41,037 nucleotides of DNA, from NCBI GenBank assembly GCA_015488775.1, contig WFNF01000015.1, positions 1 through 41,037 of the forward strand. Reading direction: 5' to 3'. Of the stretch, positions 27,977 through 36,713 are shown piece after piece. Numbering within the stretch: position 1 is the stretch's first letter; each line of letters starts with the position of its first letter. Under the pieces are notes generated by a model. It saw only the letters and a list, made by a program, of their open reading frames with translations. It had not been told where the DNA came from and searched no databases. A program made the position numbers and the translations under genes. Source of the DNA: Helicobacteraceae bacterium. Lineage in GTDB: Bacteria > Campylobacterota > Campylobacteria > Campylobacterales > Sulfurimonadaceae.

Positions 27977-28216
27977 ATGGGAGCAACTGTAAGAAAAATT
28001 TTTTTGTTTGATAAGCAAATTTCTATTCATCTTGAAGAGTTAGCTAAAGATACTAAGCAGTCAATGACTGCACTTATACAAGAGTTGATTGAAAATCGCT
28101 ATAAAGATATAAAATCAAAAAAACGACTTCAAGTATTTAATAGTTTAAAAGGTTCTGCTACAGGTCTTTTTGTAGATGAATCTATTCAATCTATTAAGGC
28201 TAATCGTGAATTATAA
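27977..28216 (+). CDS. VapB-like ribbon-helix-helix antitoxin
   Basis: 79 residues. N-terminal ribbon-helix-helix (TVRKIFLFDKQISIHLEELA, then SMTALIQELIENRY), followed by a flexible C-terminus (SLKGSATGLFVDESIQSIKA) that would wrap the toxin. ATG 27977 follows AAGGAG. It overlaps the PIN gene by 11 nt. In such pairs the antitoxin represses the operon and neutralises the PIN nuclease. Confidence 0.75.
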   Translation: MGATVRKIFLFDKQISIHLEELAKDTKQSMTALIQELIENRYKDIKSKKRLQVFNSLKGSATGLFVDESIQSIKANREL

Positions 28217-28636
28217 AAGAGTTTTTTTAGATGCAAATGTTATTCTTGATGTTTATGATGAAAAGAGAACTTTTCATACACAAAGTTCAGACGTTATCTC
28301 TGTATTTCTTCAATATAAAGATATAGAACTTTTTACCTCATGTGATATTATCACAACTTTGTATTATGTTCTTTCAAAAAAAGGGAAGATGTATGCTTTA
28401 GATTCAATCCTTGATGTTAATGAACTTTGCACGCTTATTGAGTTTGCAAATTTACAGATAGATGAGAGTTGTAACCTAATGAAAAAAATAAAAAATTTAC
28501 TGATTTAGAAGATACTATCCAATATGTCATGGCTAAAAAAGCCTCTTGTAATTTGATTTTATCTAATGACAAAAAGTTTGCTTCTGATCAAATAGTTTTA
28601 ATGAGTAGTGAAGATTTTTTAAATAAAATAAAATAA
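28206..28636 (+). pseudogene. VapC-like PIN-domain toxin, split by a -1 frameshift
   Basis: From GTG 28206 the frame reads VNYKRVFLDANVILDVYDEK (first PIN Asp), SSDVISVFLQ, LFTSCDIITTLYYVL, and after 100 codons hits TAG 28506-28508. In the -1 frame the protein continues FTDLEDTIQYVMAKKASCNL, ILSNDKKFASDQIVLMSSED and ends at TAA 28634-28636; this part supplies the essential PIN acidic residues (DLED, SND). The switch point holds A-AAT-TTA (28493-28499) exactly in the zero frame, a canonical -1 slippery heptamer, next to an A7 tract. Either programmed or transcript slippage makes the full 143-residue nuclease, or a one-base deletion has inactivated it. The truncated form would lack the active site. 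Confidence 0.75.
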
Positions 28637-28702
28637 AATAAAATTTACTTCATTACTTCATTACTTCATTACTTCATTAAAAATAAACTATTTTGATTCT
28701 TT
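28603..28702 (+). repeat. Duplicated PIN/mnmG junction, copy 1
   Basis: About 100 bp starting GAGTAGTGAAGATTTTTTAA, containing AAAAT units, then four ACTTCATT octamers, and ending TTTTGATTCTTT. It matches copy 2 at 28823-28909 except for one fewer AAAAT unit and one fewer octamer there. It includes the last codons of the PIN gene and a copy of the last codons of mnmG. Confidence 0.85.
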
Positions 28703-28706
28703 TTTT

Positions 28707-28819
28707 CGTTCCATCCTCTCCTGAGGTGGAATGCCTACAATATATCAATCACCAAAACTTTGAATATTTTAGTGAGTTTTAGCTTAATGTATGCATTCCA
28801 CCTCAGGAGAGGTGGAACG
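28707..28819. repeat. REP-like inverted pair (REPIN)
   Basis: CGTTCCA...CTGAGGTGGAATGC (28707-28733) and GCATTCCACCTCAGGAGAGG...AACG (28793-28819) are inverted copies differing by one inserted T, each itself a stem-loop. The spacer is about 59 nt. The pair sits exactly between the two copies of the duplicated junction. Confidence 0.85.
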
Positions 28820-28822
28820 AGG

Positions 28823-28909
28823 GAGTAGTGAAGATTTTTTAAATAAAATAAAATAAAATTTACTTCATTACTTCATTACTTCATTGAAAATAAACTATTT
28901 TGATTCTTT
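28823..28909 (+). repeat. Duplicated PIN/mnmG junction, copy 2
   Basis: 87 bp, with three ACTTCATT octamers where copy 1 has four. It overlaps the true 3' end of mnmG (stop 28895-28897). Confidence 0.85.
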
Positions 28910-30781
28910 AGCTTTTTTTGCAGCCATTTTTATATAGATGTGAAGTATCTCTATAGCTGCTGGGGTTATACCACTTATTTGTGATGCAGCTTGAAGAGTT
29001 GGTGGGTTGAACTTCTCAAATTTTTCTATAACCTCACTTGAAAAACCTCTTACAGCTTTAAAGTCAAAGTTTGGAGGTATTTTCATGTTTATATTTTTTT
29101 TCATACGTCTAATATCATCAAGTTGTTTCTCTATGTATCTTGCGTATTTACCCTCTATAAGGATCTGTTCTTGTATATATTCATCGTATATTTCAAACTC
29201 TGGTATAAGTTTTAAAAGTTTATCTAGTGTAAAACTTTTTCTAGCTATTAAAGAGGTAGCTAAAATTTTATCTGTTATTTTTGCTTCACCAATGCTTTCT
29301 AAAAAACTTATAAACTCTTTATTTGGTGTGTAAAAAGTCTCTTCAAGTTTTTGTAAACCAGTTTTTATCTCTTTTGCTTTTATATTTACCTTATCCATCT
29401 GATCAGAATCTATTAAACCAAAGTTATGTCCATATTGGCTTAGGCGTAAGTCTGCACTCTCCTCTCTTAAAAGCAGTCTGTACTCTGCTCTTGATGTAAA
29501 CATACGGTATGGCTCTTTAGTACCTTTTGTCACAAGGTCATCTATTAGAACACCTATGTAAGCTTCATCTCGTCTAAGTACAAATTCATCTTTGCCTTGG
29601 TTTGCTAAAGATGCGTTTATACCAGCCATAAGACCTTGTGCTGCAGCTTCCTCGTAACCAGTTGTACCATTTATCTGTCCAGCTAGGTAAAGGTTTTTTA
29701 TCTTTTTGGTTTCAAGTGAGTGTTTAAGCTCTGTTGGGTCAACATAATCGTACTCTATAGCGTAACCATAACGAACTATTTTAGCGTTTTCTAAACCCTC
29801 TATAGAGTGTATCATCTCTTGTTGAACATCTGGTGGAAGAGATGTACTCATACCATTTATGTAACACTCTGTATTTTCAGCTGTTTGAGGTTCTATAAAA
29901 AGATGATGTCTATCTTTATCTTTAAAACGGTTTATTTTATCCTCTATAGATGGGCAGTATCTAGGTCCTACACCATCTATTTGACCTGTAAAAAGTGGTG
30001 CTCTATGGAAGTTTGATGCTATAAGTGAATGTGTATCTACATTTGTGTAAGTGATATAACAAGGGAGTTGTTTTTTCTCTTCTCTAAATTTATCCCTAGG
30101 TGTTCTAAATGAAAAAGGGTTAGGTTTAACATCTCCACCTTGTTCTTCCATGATAGAAAAATCTATTGTAGAGGTGTCTATGCGAGGGCAGGTTCCAGTT
30201 TTTAATCTTCCTAGATTTAGGCCCATAGATGTTAGTGAATCACTAAGCTTAGTTGCAGAGAACTCACCATATCTTCCAGCTTTTTTTGTTACCTCTCCAA
30301 CATGAACTACACCATTTAAAAATGTACCAGTTGTCAAGATAACTCTAGTTGCCATATATTCATTTAAAAGATCTGTTCTTACACCAACTACAACACCATC
30401 TTTTATGATAAGATCATCAACACTCTCTTGAAGTAACTCAAGGTTTGGAGTGTTTAAAACGGTTGTTCTTGCTATAACCTTATACTTGTCCATATCTATT
30501 TGAGCGCGACTCCCTTGAACAGCAGGTCCTTTTGTTGCGTTAAGGATTCTAAACTGTATCCCCGCTTCATCTGTTATGAGCCCCATCTCTCCACCAAGAG
30601 CGTCAAGTTCTCTAACTAAATGCCCCTTAGCAAGTCCACCAACTGCTGGATTACAAGATGTAGCTCCAACATTTTCAGCTAACATAGATACTAAAAGGGT
30701 TTTTTGATTCATTCTTGCACAAGAGAGTGCTGCTTCAACACCAGCGTGACCAGCGCCAACAACTATTACATCGTATTTCAT
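28895..30781 (-). CDS. mnmG: tRNA uridine-5-carboxymethylaminomethyl modification enzyme, FAD subunit
   Basis: With MnmE it installs the cmnm5 group on wobble uridine of several tRNAs. 628 residues, normal length. FAD-binding [18 protein letters not shown] at the N-terminus, [30 protein letters not shown]-like block ([15 protein letters not shown]), [10 protein letters not shown], and the C-terminal helical domain [20 protein letters not shown] 30781 has only a weak ribosome site. Its last codons lie in the duplicated segment, so the 3' flank has been rearranged. Confidence 0.97.
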   Translation of the reverse strand: MKYDVIVVGAGHAGVEAALSCARMNQKTLLVSMLAENVGATSCNPAVGGLAKGHLVRELDALGGEMGLITDEAGIQFRILNATKGPAVQGSRAQIDMDKYKVIARTTVLNTPNLELLQESVDDLIIKDGVVVGVRTDLLNEYMATRVILTTGTFLNGVVHVGEVTKKAGRYGEFSATKLSDSLTSMGLNLGRLKTGTCPRIDTSTIDFSIMEEQGGDVKPNPFSFRTPRDKFREEKKQLPCYITYTNVDTHSLIASNFHRAPLFTGQIDGVGPRYCPSIEDKINRFKDKDRHHLFIEPQTAENTECYINGMSTSLPPDVQQEMIHSIEGLENAKIVRYGYAIEYDYVDPTELKHSLETKKIKNLYLAGQINGTTGYEEAAAQGLMAGINASLANQGKDEFVLRRDEAYIGVLIDDLVTKGTKEPYRMFTSRAEYRLLLREESADLRLSQYGHNFGLIDSDQMDKVNIKAKEIKTGLQKLEETFYTPNKEFISFLESIGEAKITDKILATSLIARKSFTLDKLLKLIPEFEIYDEYIQEQILIEGKYARYIEKQLDDIRRMKKNINMKIPPNFDFKAVRGFSSEVIEKFEKFNPPTLQAASQISGITPAAIEILHIYIKMAAKKAKESK

Positions 30782-30867
30782 ATATTATTCACTTTTTATT
30801 AATTGATGGAATTATACTACATGTACGATTTTTTAAGAGTTAAGGGGAGATTTTAGTTTTAAGAGCT

Positions 30868-30898
30868 TATAAGTCAACAAAAGTTTTGTTGACTTATA
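30868..30898 (-). terminator. 15-bp palindromic hairpin after the porin gene
   Basis: TATAAGTCAACAAAA (30868-30882) and its exact reverse complement (30884-30898), with a one-base centre. It lies 11 nt after the porin stop. The U tract is poor, so it may end transcription or only protect the 3' end. Confidence 0.55.
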
Positions 30899-30908
30899 GT
30901 AGATTTGT

Positions 30909-32465
30909 TTAGAAGTAAGCGTTAAATAGTGCGTAAAGATTTTTTTGATGAGCATCTTTGTCATCTGGCTTACCAAAGTGCCAACCAGAACCTGTAAATT
31001 TCTCATCTATCTCTAAGTAACCAACTCTTACATAAACATTTTTAGCTATGTTTTGAGATACATAAACCTCATGTGCATTACCACGAGTTGCAATTTTGTT
31101 GAAGATATCTTCACTACCTTGAGTTGCAGACCACCAGTATTTTGAACCGTAATTAAACTCATACCCAAATTTAGTGCTGTAACTATCCCAAGGTGCAGTA
31201 TATTTGAAACCTGTATAAACTGCTTGACCTGTGTTTTTAAGAAGCCCACCTCTAGCCATCTCACTATCGTAATATGCCACTGCTTTTGAATTACCAGATA
31301 TTGTGCTTGGGTCTTTAGTAACTGCTAGTTTACCAACTCCGTTACAATCACCTGAATTATCAGTGGCAGTATAGTTAACACAGTTTCCATTGGCACTAGG
31401 GTCAGATACAGAGTAGTGAGCAAAAAGGTCAAGTGTACCAACACTCTCACCTAAAGGAACAGCTCTAAGCTCCCAACCAGCACCGTAGTTAGCTATACTT
31501 CCTAAGTCTTGTTGATACTTAATATTTGTATTTGAATATTTATTTTCTGCATGAGCCCCACCAAGAAAAGGTGTAGCTTTTATATTTGCATTATTGTTAT
31601 AACCTATCCAAAATGTGTTATCTATATTTGCTGGAAGTGGGATCTTCAACTCTGCAAATATACCAGCAACATCGTTGTTTTGGATGTTTTCTCTGTTACA
31701 TTGGTAGTAGAACATATTGTCATTTAGAGTATAACCCTTACCAACTATAGCTCTTACATAGGTGTCTATACCAAGTAGGTTGCTAAGGTTTGCAGTAGCG
31801 ATTCCCCCGTAAACGTTACTATCAAACATAATAGTTGGAAAAACTGAACGTCTAGGTGTATTTTCGATGATGTTTGAACTCATACCACCAGTTGTTGGCA
31901 AGATACCACCAGTTAGCGTAAGTGGAACTACTCCATCATGCATAAACGGAACATCAACAAAAGCACGATCTACATCAAAGGTTGTAAATTTGTTACTACT
32001 TGAAGCTGGAAGTTCAGCGCCTAAATGCTGAGGACTTAAGATACAAAGTCTTTGATCACCTTGAGATGAGTGATCAAAACGGATACGACCTGTAAACTTC
32101 ACACCCTCATCAGTTTTTGCATTCATGTTGATTAAACCACGAACAGAGTATTGAGGATCATATTGTTTCTCTTGAGGAAAGTTCATCTCTCTTTGTTTAT
32201 ATGACTTAGCTGTATTATCGAAAGGCTTTCCTATATTTTTACCTATACCGTTGTTATCGTAAGAGAACTTATCCATACGACCACGAAGTTCAAAAGACAT
32301 GTTTAGTTTATCTGTAAAGGCTTTAGTCTCAACCTTTTCAATAACGCTCCACATCTCTTCATTGTCTGCTTCAAGTTGTTTAATCTTATCATCTGTGCTA
32401 GCAGCTAGTAAAGATGATGAAGATAAAAGAGCAATAGCTAGTAAGCTTAGTGTAGTTTTTTTCAT
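30909..32465 (-). CDS. Outer-membrane porin-like protein (DUF3373 type)
   Basis: 518 residues. Signal peptide (MKKTTLSLLAIALLSSSSLL, cleaved after AAS), a short coiled coil (KIKQLEADNEEMWSVIEKVE) like the N-terminal trimerisation part of many porins, then alternating beta-strand sequence rich in aromatic residues and ending in aromatic Phe (LYALFNAYF). The general pattern, including RGRMDKFSYDN and GGILPTTGGMSSNI, matches DUF3373 proteins of Campylobacterota. AAGGGG precedes the ATG. It is the last gene of the chemoreceptor/small protein/porin operon. Substrate unknown. Confidence 0.8.
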   Translation of the reverse strand: MKKTTLSLLAIALLSSSSLLAASTDDKIKQLEADNEEMWSVIEKVETKAFTDKLNMSFELRGRMDKFSYDNNGIGKNIGKPFDNTAKSYKQREMNFPQEKQYDPQYSVRGLINMNAKTDEGVKFTGRIRFDHSSQGDQRLCILSPQHLGAELPASSSNKFTTFDVDRAFVDVPFMHDGVVPLTLTGGILPTTGGMSSNIIENTPRRSVFPTIMFDSNVYGGIATANLSNLLGIDTYVRAIVGKGYTLNDNMFYYQCNRENIQNNDVAGIFAELKIPLPANIDNTFWIGYNNNANIKATPFLGGAHAENKYSNTNIKYQQDLGSIANYGAGWELRAVPLGESVGTLDLFAHYSVSDPSANGNCVNYTATDNSGDCNGVGKLAVTKDPSTISGNSKAVAYYDSEMARGGLLKNTGQAVYTGFKYTAPWDSYSTKFGYEFNYGSKYWWSATQGSEDIFNKIATRGNAHEVYVSQNIAKNVYVRVGYLEIDEKFTGSGWHFGKPDDKDAHQKNLYALFNAYF

Positions 32466-32478
32466 TTAATTCCCCTTT

Positions 32479-32745
32479 TTATTGTGGTACTGTAGCTTGA
32501 TCTTTGTCAGCCGAGCGTTCGTTAAGATATTTAAGTAGAGATGCACGATCCCCATCACTTAAACTATCAACACCTAATTTTGTTAACCACTTATCTTTTT
32601 TAAAGTAACGGTTCCATTGTGACTCTGTTTTATTTCCACCTGCTTTAGCATAAACACTTTTTGCTGTGGATGCTAGGTCAATGGCGAACGCTGATGATGA
32701 AAGCATTAGTGAACAACCTAATGCTAGAACTGTTTTTTTTAACAT
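32479..32745 (-). CDS. Small exported protein between chemoreceptor and porin
   Basis: 88 residues: signal peptide MLKKTVLALGCSLMLSSSAF-A, then about 66 residues (DLASTAKSVYAKAGGNKTES, WNRYFKKDKWLTKLGVDSLS, LLKYLNERSADKD). The spacing of helices and 'SLSDGDRASLLKYL' look like a cytochrome c-type fold, but there is no CxxCH. ATG follows the chemoreceptor stop directly (TAAATG), using AAGGAG inside the upstream gene, so it is tightly coupled. Periplasmic binding partner of the receptor is a reasonable guess only. Confidence 0.65.
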   Translation of the reverse strand: MLKKTVLALGCSLMLSSSAFAIDLASTAKSVYAKAGGNKTESQWNRYFKKDKWLTKLGVDSLSDGDRASLLKYLNERSADKDQATVPQ

Positions 32746-34377
32746 TTAATCTCCTTTAATGATAAATTGACTTAAGCTTTTTAGTAAAGCACTATTTGAG
32801 TTGATTAGTAGCTCAACCTCATTATTTATTATCTCTGTTTCTTTTTTATTTTGTACGCTTGCTGTTTCGATTAAGCTGTTTTCCTTTATAAGTGATTTTG
32901 TGTTTGAGTTTACAAGATTAGATATCTCTATGTTGTCTAAAACACTTGATGTAACCTCGTTTGTTATCTGGTTAGTCTCTTCTATGCTTGAACTTACCTC
33001 TCTTGAGATATCTGAAAGTTTTTGTATCTCTTTAGAATTTTTAGATATATCTTCTGAAGCGTTCATAATCTCTTGAGTTAAGATACTAATAGTTGCTTCT
33101 ATATCTCTTAGGCTTGTTTGTGTTTTTTCTGCTAGTTTTCTCACCTCGTCTGCAACAACTGCAAAGCCACGACCATGCTCACCAGCCCTTGCTGCCTCAA
33201 TGGCAGCATTAAGAGCAAGTAAGTTAGTTTGATCAGCAATATCACTAATAATTCCTAAAACATTTTTTACCTCTTCAGCATTTCTACTTAAGGCTTCAAT
33301 TTTTATAGCTATCTCTTCCTCTTTAGAAACAGTAACATCTACAAAATCTGTTAGCTCATCCATCTTAGCATCAACAACACTTAAAACATTTGAAACATTT
33401 TCTAAGCTATCTTTTGTTGACTCTGATTTTTGTTGAGCTTCATCTAATGTATCTATGATGTGATTACCATGCGAAACAGCTTCAATTAGTGAATTAGATA
33501 TATTTTGAGATGAGTCACCAATATCTACAGATACCTCTTTAACCTTACTAGATACATCTGCACTATCGTTTGCACTTTTTACAACCTCGGTAAGAGCGTG
33601 GTTAAAGGCATTTAGTATGACTTGAACATCATCTCTTACCTTTAGTATCTCAGCATCTATTTTTCCGTTGTCTTCTAAAGTAGCAGTTAGGTCTTTATTT
33701 GCACTAATGTGAGACAACCATGTGCTTAATGAATTTATGGAAGATTTGATTGTAAGCATAGTTATAAATGCTATTACAGTCAAAATCAACATCACAACAA
33801 TAGTAATCATAATGTTTTGGCTAATCTGTGAATCAAACTTTTTTTCTATATTATTTGAGATTTTATCTTGATAGAGTGTAACATCACTTACAAGTTTTGT
33901 CATATCTTTTTGTAAAAGTGAGTACATCTGCTCTACGGGTTCTATCTCATACTGTGCCTCTTCTGGCATCTCTTTCATTATCCCTATAAAAGATTTTGCT
34001 ATGCTAAAAAAGTTTTTATATCTTTTAACTAAAGAGTCTAATGTTTCTTTTATAGAATCTTTATTGAAATCTGGATCATCAAAGCTATCTAAAAGTGAAC
34101 GTATCTCTTTTACTTTTTTATTAAACTCATTATTGTAGCTATCTAGAACTTTTTGATTTTCAAGTTTGATACCGCTATTTAACATTTTAATTTGTATTTT
34201 TAAGATATCTTGTTTAAGCTCATTGATTTTTTTTACAAATGGTGTAGTCTTGTTTTGCAATATTGCGTAATCATGTTTTAATTCTGTGAGTGTTGAGTAA
34301 CTCATGTATGCTATTATGGAGTAAGATACTATTGCTAAGAGTAACATTCCAAATAGTTTTGCAACTATACTAATCAT
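32746..34377 (-). CDS. Methyl-accepting chemotaxis protein
   Basis: 543 residues. Transmembrane segment at about 5-24, a periplasmic four-helix-bundle-like sensor of about 160 residues, a second transmembrane segment near 190-210, a linker, and a signalling domain with the hairpin tip [20 protein letters not shown] and [20 protein letters not shown]. No CheR-binding pentapeptide at the C-terminus. AAGGAAA precedes ATG 34377. A MITE ends 27 nt upstream of the start codon, so the native promoter has been displaced or replaced. Confidence 0.93.
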   Translation of the reverse strand: MISIVAKLFGMLLLAIVSYSIIAYMSYSTLTELKHDYAILQNKTTPFVKKINELKQDILKIQIKMLNSGIKLENQKVLDSYNNEFNKKVKEIRSLLDSFDDPDFNKDSIKETLDSLVKRYKNFFSIAKSFIGIMKEMPEEAQYEIEPVEQMYSLLQKDMTKLVSDVTLYQDKISNNIEKKFDSQISQNIMITIVVMLILTVIAFITMLTIKSSINSLSTWLSHISANKDLTATLEDNGKIDAEILKVRDDVQVILNAFNHALTEVVKSANDSADVSSKVKEVSVDIGDSSQNISNSLIEAVSHGNHIIDTLDEAQQKSESTKDSLENVSNVLSVVDAKMDELTDFVDVTVSKEEEIAIKIEALSRNAEEVKNVLGIISDIADQTNLLALNAAIEAARAGEHGRGFAVVADEVRKLAEKTQTSLRDIEATISILTQEIMNASEDISKNSKEIQKLSDISREVSSSIEETNQITNEVTSSVLDNIEISNLVNSNTKSLIKENSLIETASVQNKKETEIINNEVELLINSNSALLKSLSQFIIKGD

Positions 34378-34404
34378 TTTTTTCCTTTTGTATAAATAAG
34401 TTTA

Positions 34405-34670
34405 GGGCACCTCTAAAAACCCTAGTGCCCCTCAGCATTACATAGGAGTTTACAATCAAGGCAATCTTTTGAAGACCTAGCCAAAGCTAAGTCAAAAAAG
34501 ATTAACGCGGAGTGTGAGCTCCTATGTAATGCCCAAAGGGAGGGATAAAAAAAGCGATATTTTGTAAAACTTTTAATCGCCATAGCTAAGGCTATGACTC
34601 AAAAAAGCTTTTACAAAATCTCATCTTTTTTTCTTCCCTCTGAGTGGTACTAGGGATTTTAGAGGTGCCC
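34405..34670. mobile_element. MITE, 266 bp, with 31-bp imperfect TIRs and TTTA target duplication
   Basis: Left end GGGCACCTCTAAAAACCCTA and right end (reverse complement) GGGCACCTCTAAAATCCCTA agree in 28 of 31 positions (34405-34435 versus 34640-34670). TTTA flanks both ends (34401-34404, 34671-34674). Inside are two composite hairpins: GCATTACATAGGAG (34435-34448) pairs exactly with 34519-34532, and ATTTTGTAAAA (34559-34569) pairs exactly with 34609-34619 around CATAGC-TAAG-GCTATG. No transposase frame is present, so it would need a helper IS with matching ends (IS5-like ends are my guess). Confidence 0.85.
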
Positions 34671-34752
34671 TTTAAATTATAGTACATTTTTATCACAAAA
34701 TAATAAAACATAATATATAATTATACAAATGTACATCATAAAGGATTAAAGA

Positions 34753-35985
34753 ATGTTTAAATATACTACAATTATCTCAACAATACTTGTATTTGTAACT
34801 TTACTGGGTTGTTCTAAAGAGCAGGTAGCTTCAAAGAATGTAGCTGATACTATTACCAAATTATATTACGGTGATATAAAAACTAATGAACTTGTTAAAA
34901 TAGATTTAGTTAAATTTAAGGTTGAAAAAAATCTACAAAGTAGTGGAGATTATCCATATGAGGTGACAAATGGTTTTGATGGAGATATACTACTTTTAAA
35001 TAGAAAAGATACAAATATAGGTGTTGTTAAAAACGACAAATTAGTTGGAACTATAGATTTAAATTTAAAACCTAGATCTATAGCTTTAAACACGGTTGAT
35101 AAGTCGATTTTACTTAGTAGTACTTCAGAACCCGCTGGAACTATAGTGTATGGTACAAATCAAAAAAAGGTGTATAAAGATAGTAACTACACTAAACCTA
35201 TATCTTTTGGAGGAACTTATGCAACAGGTCATCCACTTTGGTTAAATGAAAATTATTTTTTTATTTTAGATAGATCTGAAAAGTCAGTTGAACTTTATCA
35301 TAAAGACTCAACAACTCCAAAAGATAAACTACTAACTTCATCTAGCGTTCATCATGTTATTTATAAAGATGGTTATTATTATGGTTCTTTAGAGGGGATA
35401 GTTGGAAGTGTTTCGCCAGGTATTATAAAGTTCAAGGTTGAATTTGGAAAATTTACAAATGTTAAAGAGTGGCTTTATGATGATTATAAAAATAAACCAG
35501 ATGATTTTGTAAAAGAGAATTGGGGTTCTCATCACTTTGCATTTAATCCTAGTGGTAAATATATTTATGTAGGCTCAAATGAGGGCAATGTTTTTGTTAT
35601 AGATAAAGATAGCATGGATTTAGTTGATACTTTTAAAGCTGGAAAAGGGGTTGGACATTTTATATTTTATAAAGATGTTTTAATCACAACCAATCATCAC
35701 GATAATTTTAAATCTATCTACGATGCAAGCAATCCTAAAGATAACAAACTGATCAAAGAGTTAAAATTTGATGATAAAATATATGATGGGGTTACTATGC
35801 AGTCACATACCTCACATATTATAGGAGAGTATCTATATTTCACTTTTAATACGGACACAGATAGTTATTTATATAAAGTATCTTTAAAAGATTTCACTAT
35901 AGTTGATAAACTAAAATTAGCAGGTAGATACTGTTTAATGGGAACAATTCCAAAAACAAATAAGCAGACACCTGATTCTATGTAG
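34753..35985 (+). CDS. Beta-propeller-like lipoprotein
   Basis: 410 residues. Lipobox VTLLGCSK (Cys about 20) marks a lipoprotein. The rest has repeated four-strand blade-like units: LYYGDIKTNELVKIDLVKFK, HHFAFNPSGKYIYVGSNEGN and VFVIDKDSMDLVDTF resemble YVTN/YncE-type propellers. Histidine pairs (SSVHHVIY, GSHHFAF, TNHHDNFK, SHTSHI) recur at blade edges and may bind a metal or heme. AAAGGA before ATG 34753. It is monocistronic, with a hairpin at its end. Partner unknown. Confidence 0.65.
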   Translation: MFKYTTIISTILVFVTLLGCSKEQVASKNVADTITKLYYGDIKTNELVKIDLVKFKVEKNLQSSGDYPYEVTNGFDGDILLLNRKDTNIGVVKNDKLVGTIDLNLKPRSIALNTVDKSILLSSTSEPAGTIVYGTNQKKVYKDSNYTKPISFGGTYATGHPLWLNENYFFILDRSEKSVELYHKDSTTPKDKLLTSSSVHHVIYKDGYYYGSLEGIVGSVSPGIIKFKVEFGKFTNVKEWLYDDYKNKPDDFVKENWGSHHFAFNPSGKYIYVGSNEGNVFVIDKDSMDLVDTFKAGKGVGHFIFYKDVLITTNHHDNFKSIYDASNPKDNKLIKELKFDDKIYDGVTMQSHTSHIIGEYLYFTFNTDTDSYLYKVSLKDFTIVDKLKLAGRYCLMGTIPKTNKQTPDSM

Positions 35986-35988
35986 TAT

Positions 35989-36014
35989 GGATACTAAGTA
36001 TTATCTTAGTATCC
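35989..36014. terminator. Bidirectional hairpin between convergent genes
   Basis: GGATACTAAG (35989-35998), loop TATTAT, CTTAGTATCC (36005-36014). The right arm contains the stop codon of the leftward gene at 36006. No clear U tract on either side. Confidence 0.55.
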
Positions 36015-36278
36015 CATATCATCAAGAAGTTTGTAGTTTTCGCAAGCAACATCATAACCAAGATCGCAAGATTTTTTATAATAATCTTTTGCTTTAAACC
36101 TATCTTCACATATCTCATCAGACTCATCATACATATAACCAACAAGATTACAAGCTTTTGCATCATTTTTATTACAAGCTTTTATCCTTTTGTTTAGTAG
36201 TGCTACAACTTCTGGATCGTATGTTTTTGCAAAAAGTGGAAACAATACAAATACGCCTAACATTAAAATTACTTTCAT
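36006..36278 (-). CDS. Small exported Sel1-repeat-like protein
   Basis: 90 residues: signal peptide MKVILMLGVFVLFPLFA, then about 70 residues with paired cysteines spaced as in Helicobacter cysteine-rich (Hcp) Sel1 repeats (KACNKNDAKACNLVGYMYDE and YYKKSCDLGYDVACENYKLL). One or two repeats only, far shorter than Hcp proteins. AAAGG before the ATG, 3 nt after the DUF523 stop, so it is coupled to that gene. Confidence 0.7.
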   Translation of the reverse strand: MKVILMLGVFVLFPLFAKTYDPEVVALLNKRIKACNKNDAKACNLVGYMYDESDEICEDRFKAKDYYKKSCDLGYDVACENYKLLDDMGY

Positions 36279-36281
36279 ATA

Positions 36282-36713
36282 CTAACCTTTAAAATTATTT
36301 TCATCATACACTTCAATACCAGCATCTTTAAGTATTTTACAAGCTATCCCGTCATCATACCCTATTAAGCTAAAGTTTGTGTTAAGAATTGGAGTTGTTT
36401 TGTCTCCACATGATGGGGATTTAGATTTTAAAATCGCAAAATCAAACTTCTTGTTTAAGACTTTATATGTTTCATTTTTTATTAGCTTTGTTACATCTTT
36501 TTTTGTGCTGTCAACTAAAAGTCTATAATCATTATCTATCTTTACAACACTTATACGCTCTCTAGGTGTACCTAAACTAGGAGCTTCAGGGCAAAAAGGT
36601 ACAAGTGTATAATCTTTTAACTTTTCAAGTAATAGAGTGTCCTTTTTAGTTTTACCATCATAGCGACAAAACTCACCTAAAAGACAAGCAGAGATTAGAA
36701 CTTTTTTAGGCAA
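36282..36713 (-). CDS. DUF523 family protein
   Basis: 143 residues. N-terminal KVLISACLLGEFCRYDGKTK, then LVPFCPEAPSLGTPRERISV and the late AILKSKSPSCG, the three conserved blocks of DUF523. The conserved cysteines suggest a metal or cluster site, but the function is unknown. Start is TTG 36713, overlapping the stop of the aldehyde dehydrogenase gene (TTGCCTAA), so translation is probably coupled. Confidence 0.85.
   Translation of the reverse strand: MPKKVLISACLLGEFCRYDGKTKKDTLLLEKLKDYTLVPFCPEAPSLGTPRERISVVKIDNDYRLLVDSTKKDVTKLIKNETYKVLNKKFDFAILKSKSPSCGDKTTPILNTNFSLIGYDDGIACKILKDAGIEVYDENNFKG

Noticed and set aside
28634-28690. Possible CRISPR-like array of ACTTCATT units
   Set aside because: The units are 8 nt long and directly abut with no spacers; this is a simple tandem repeat prone to slippage.
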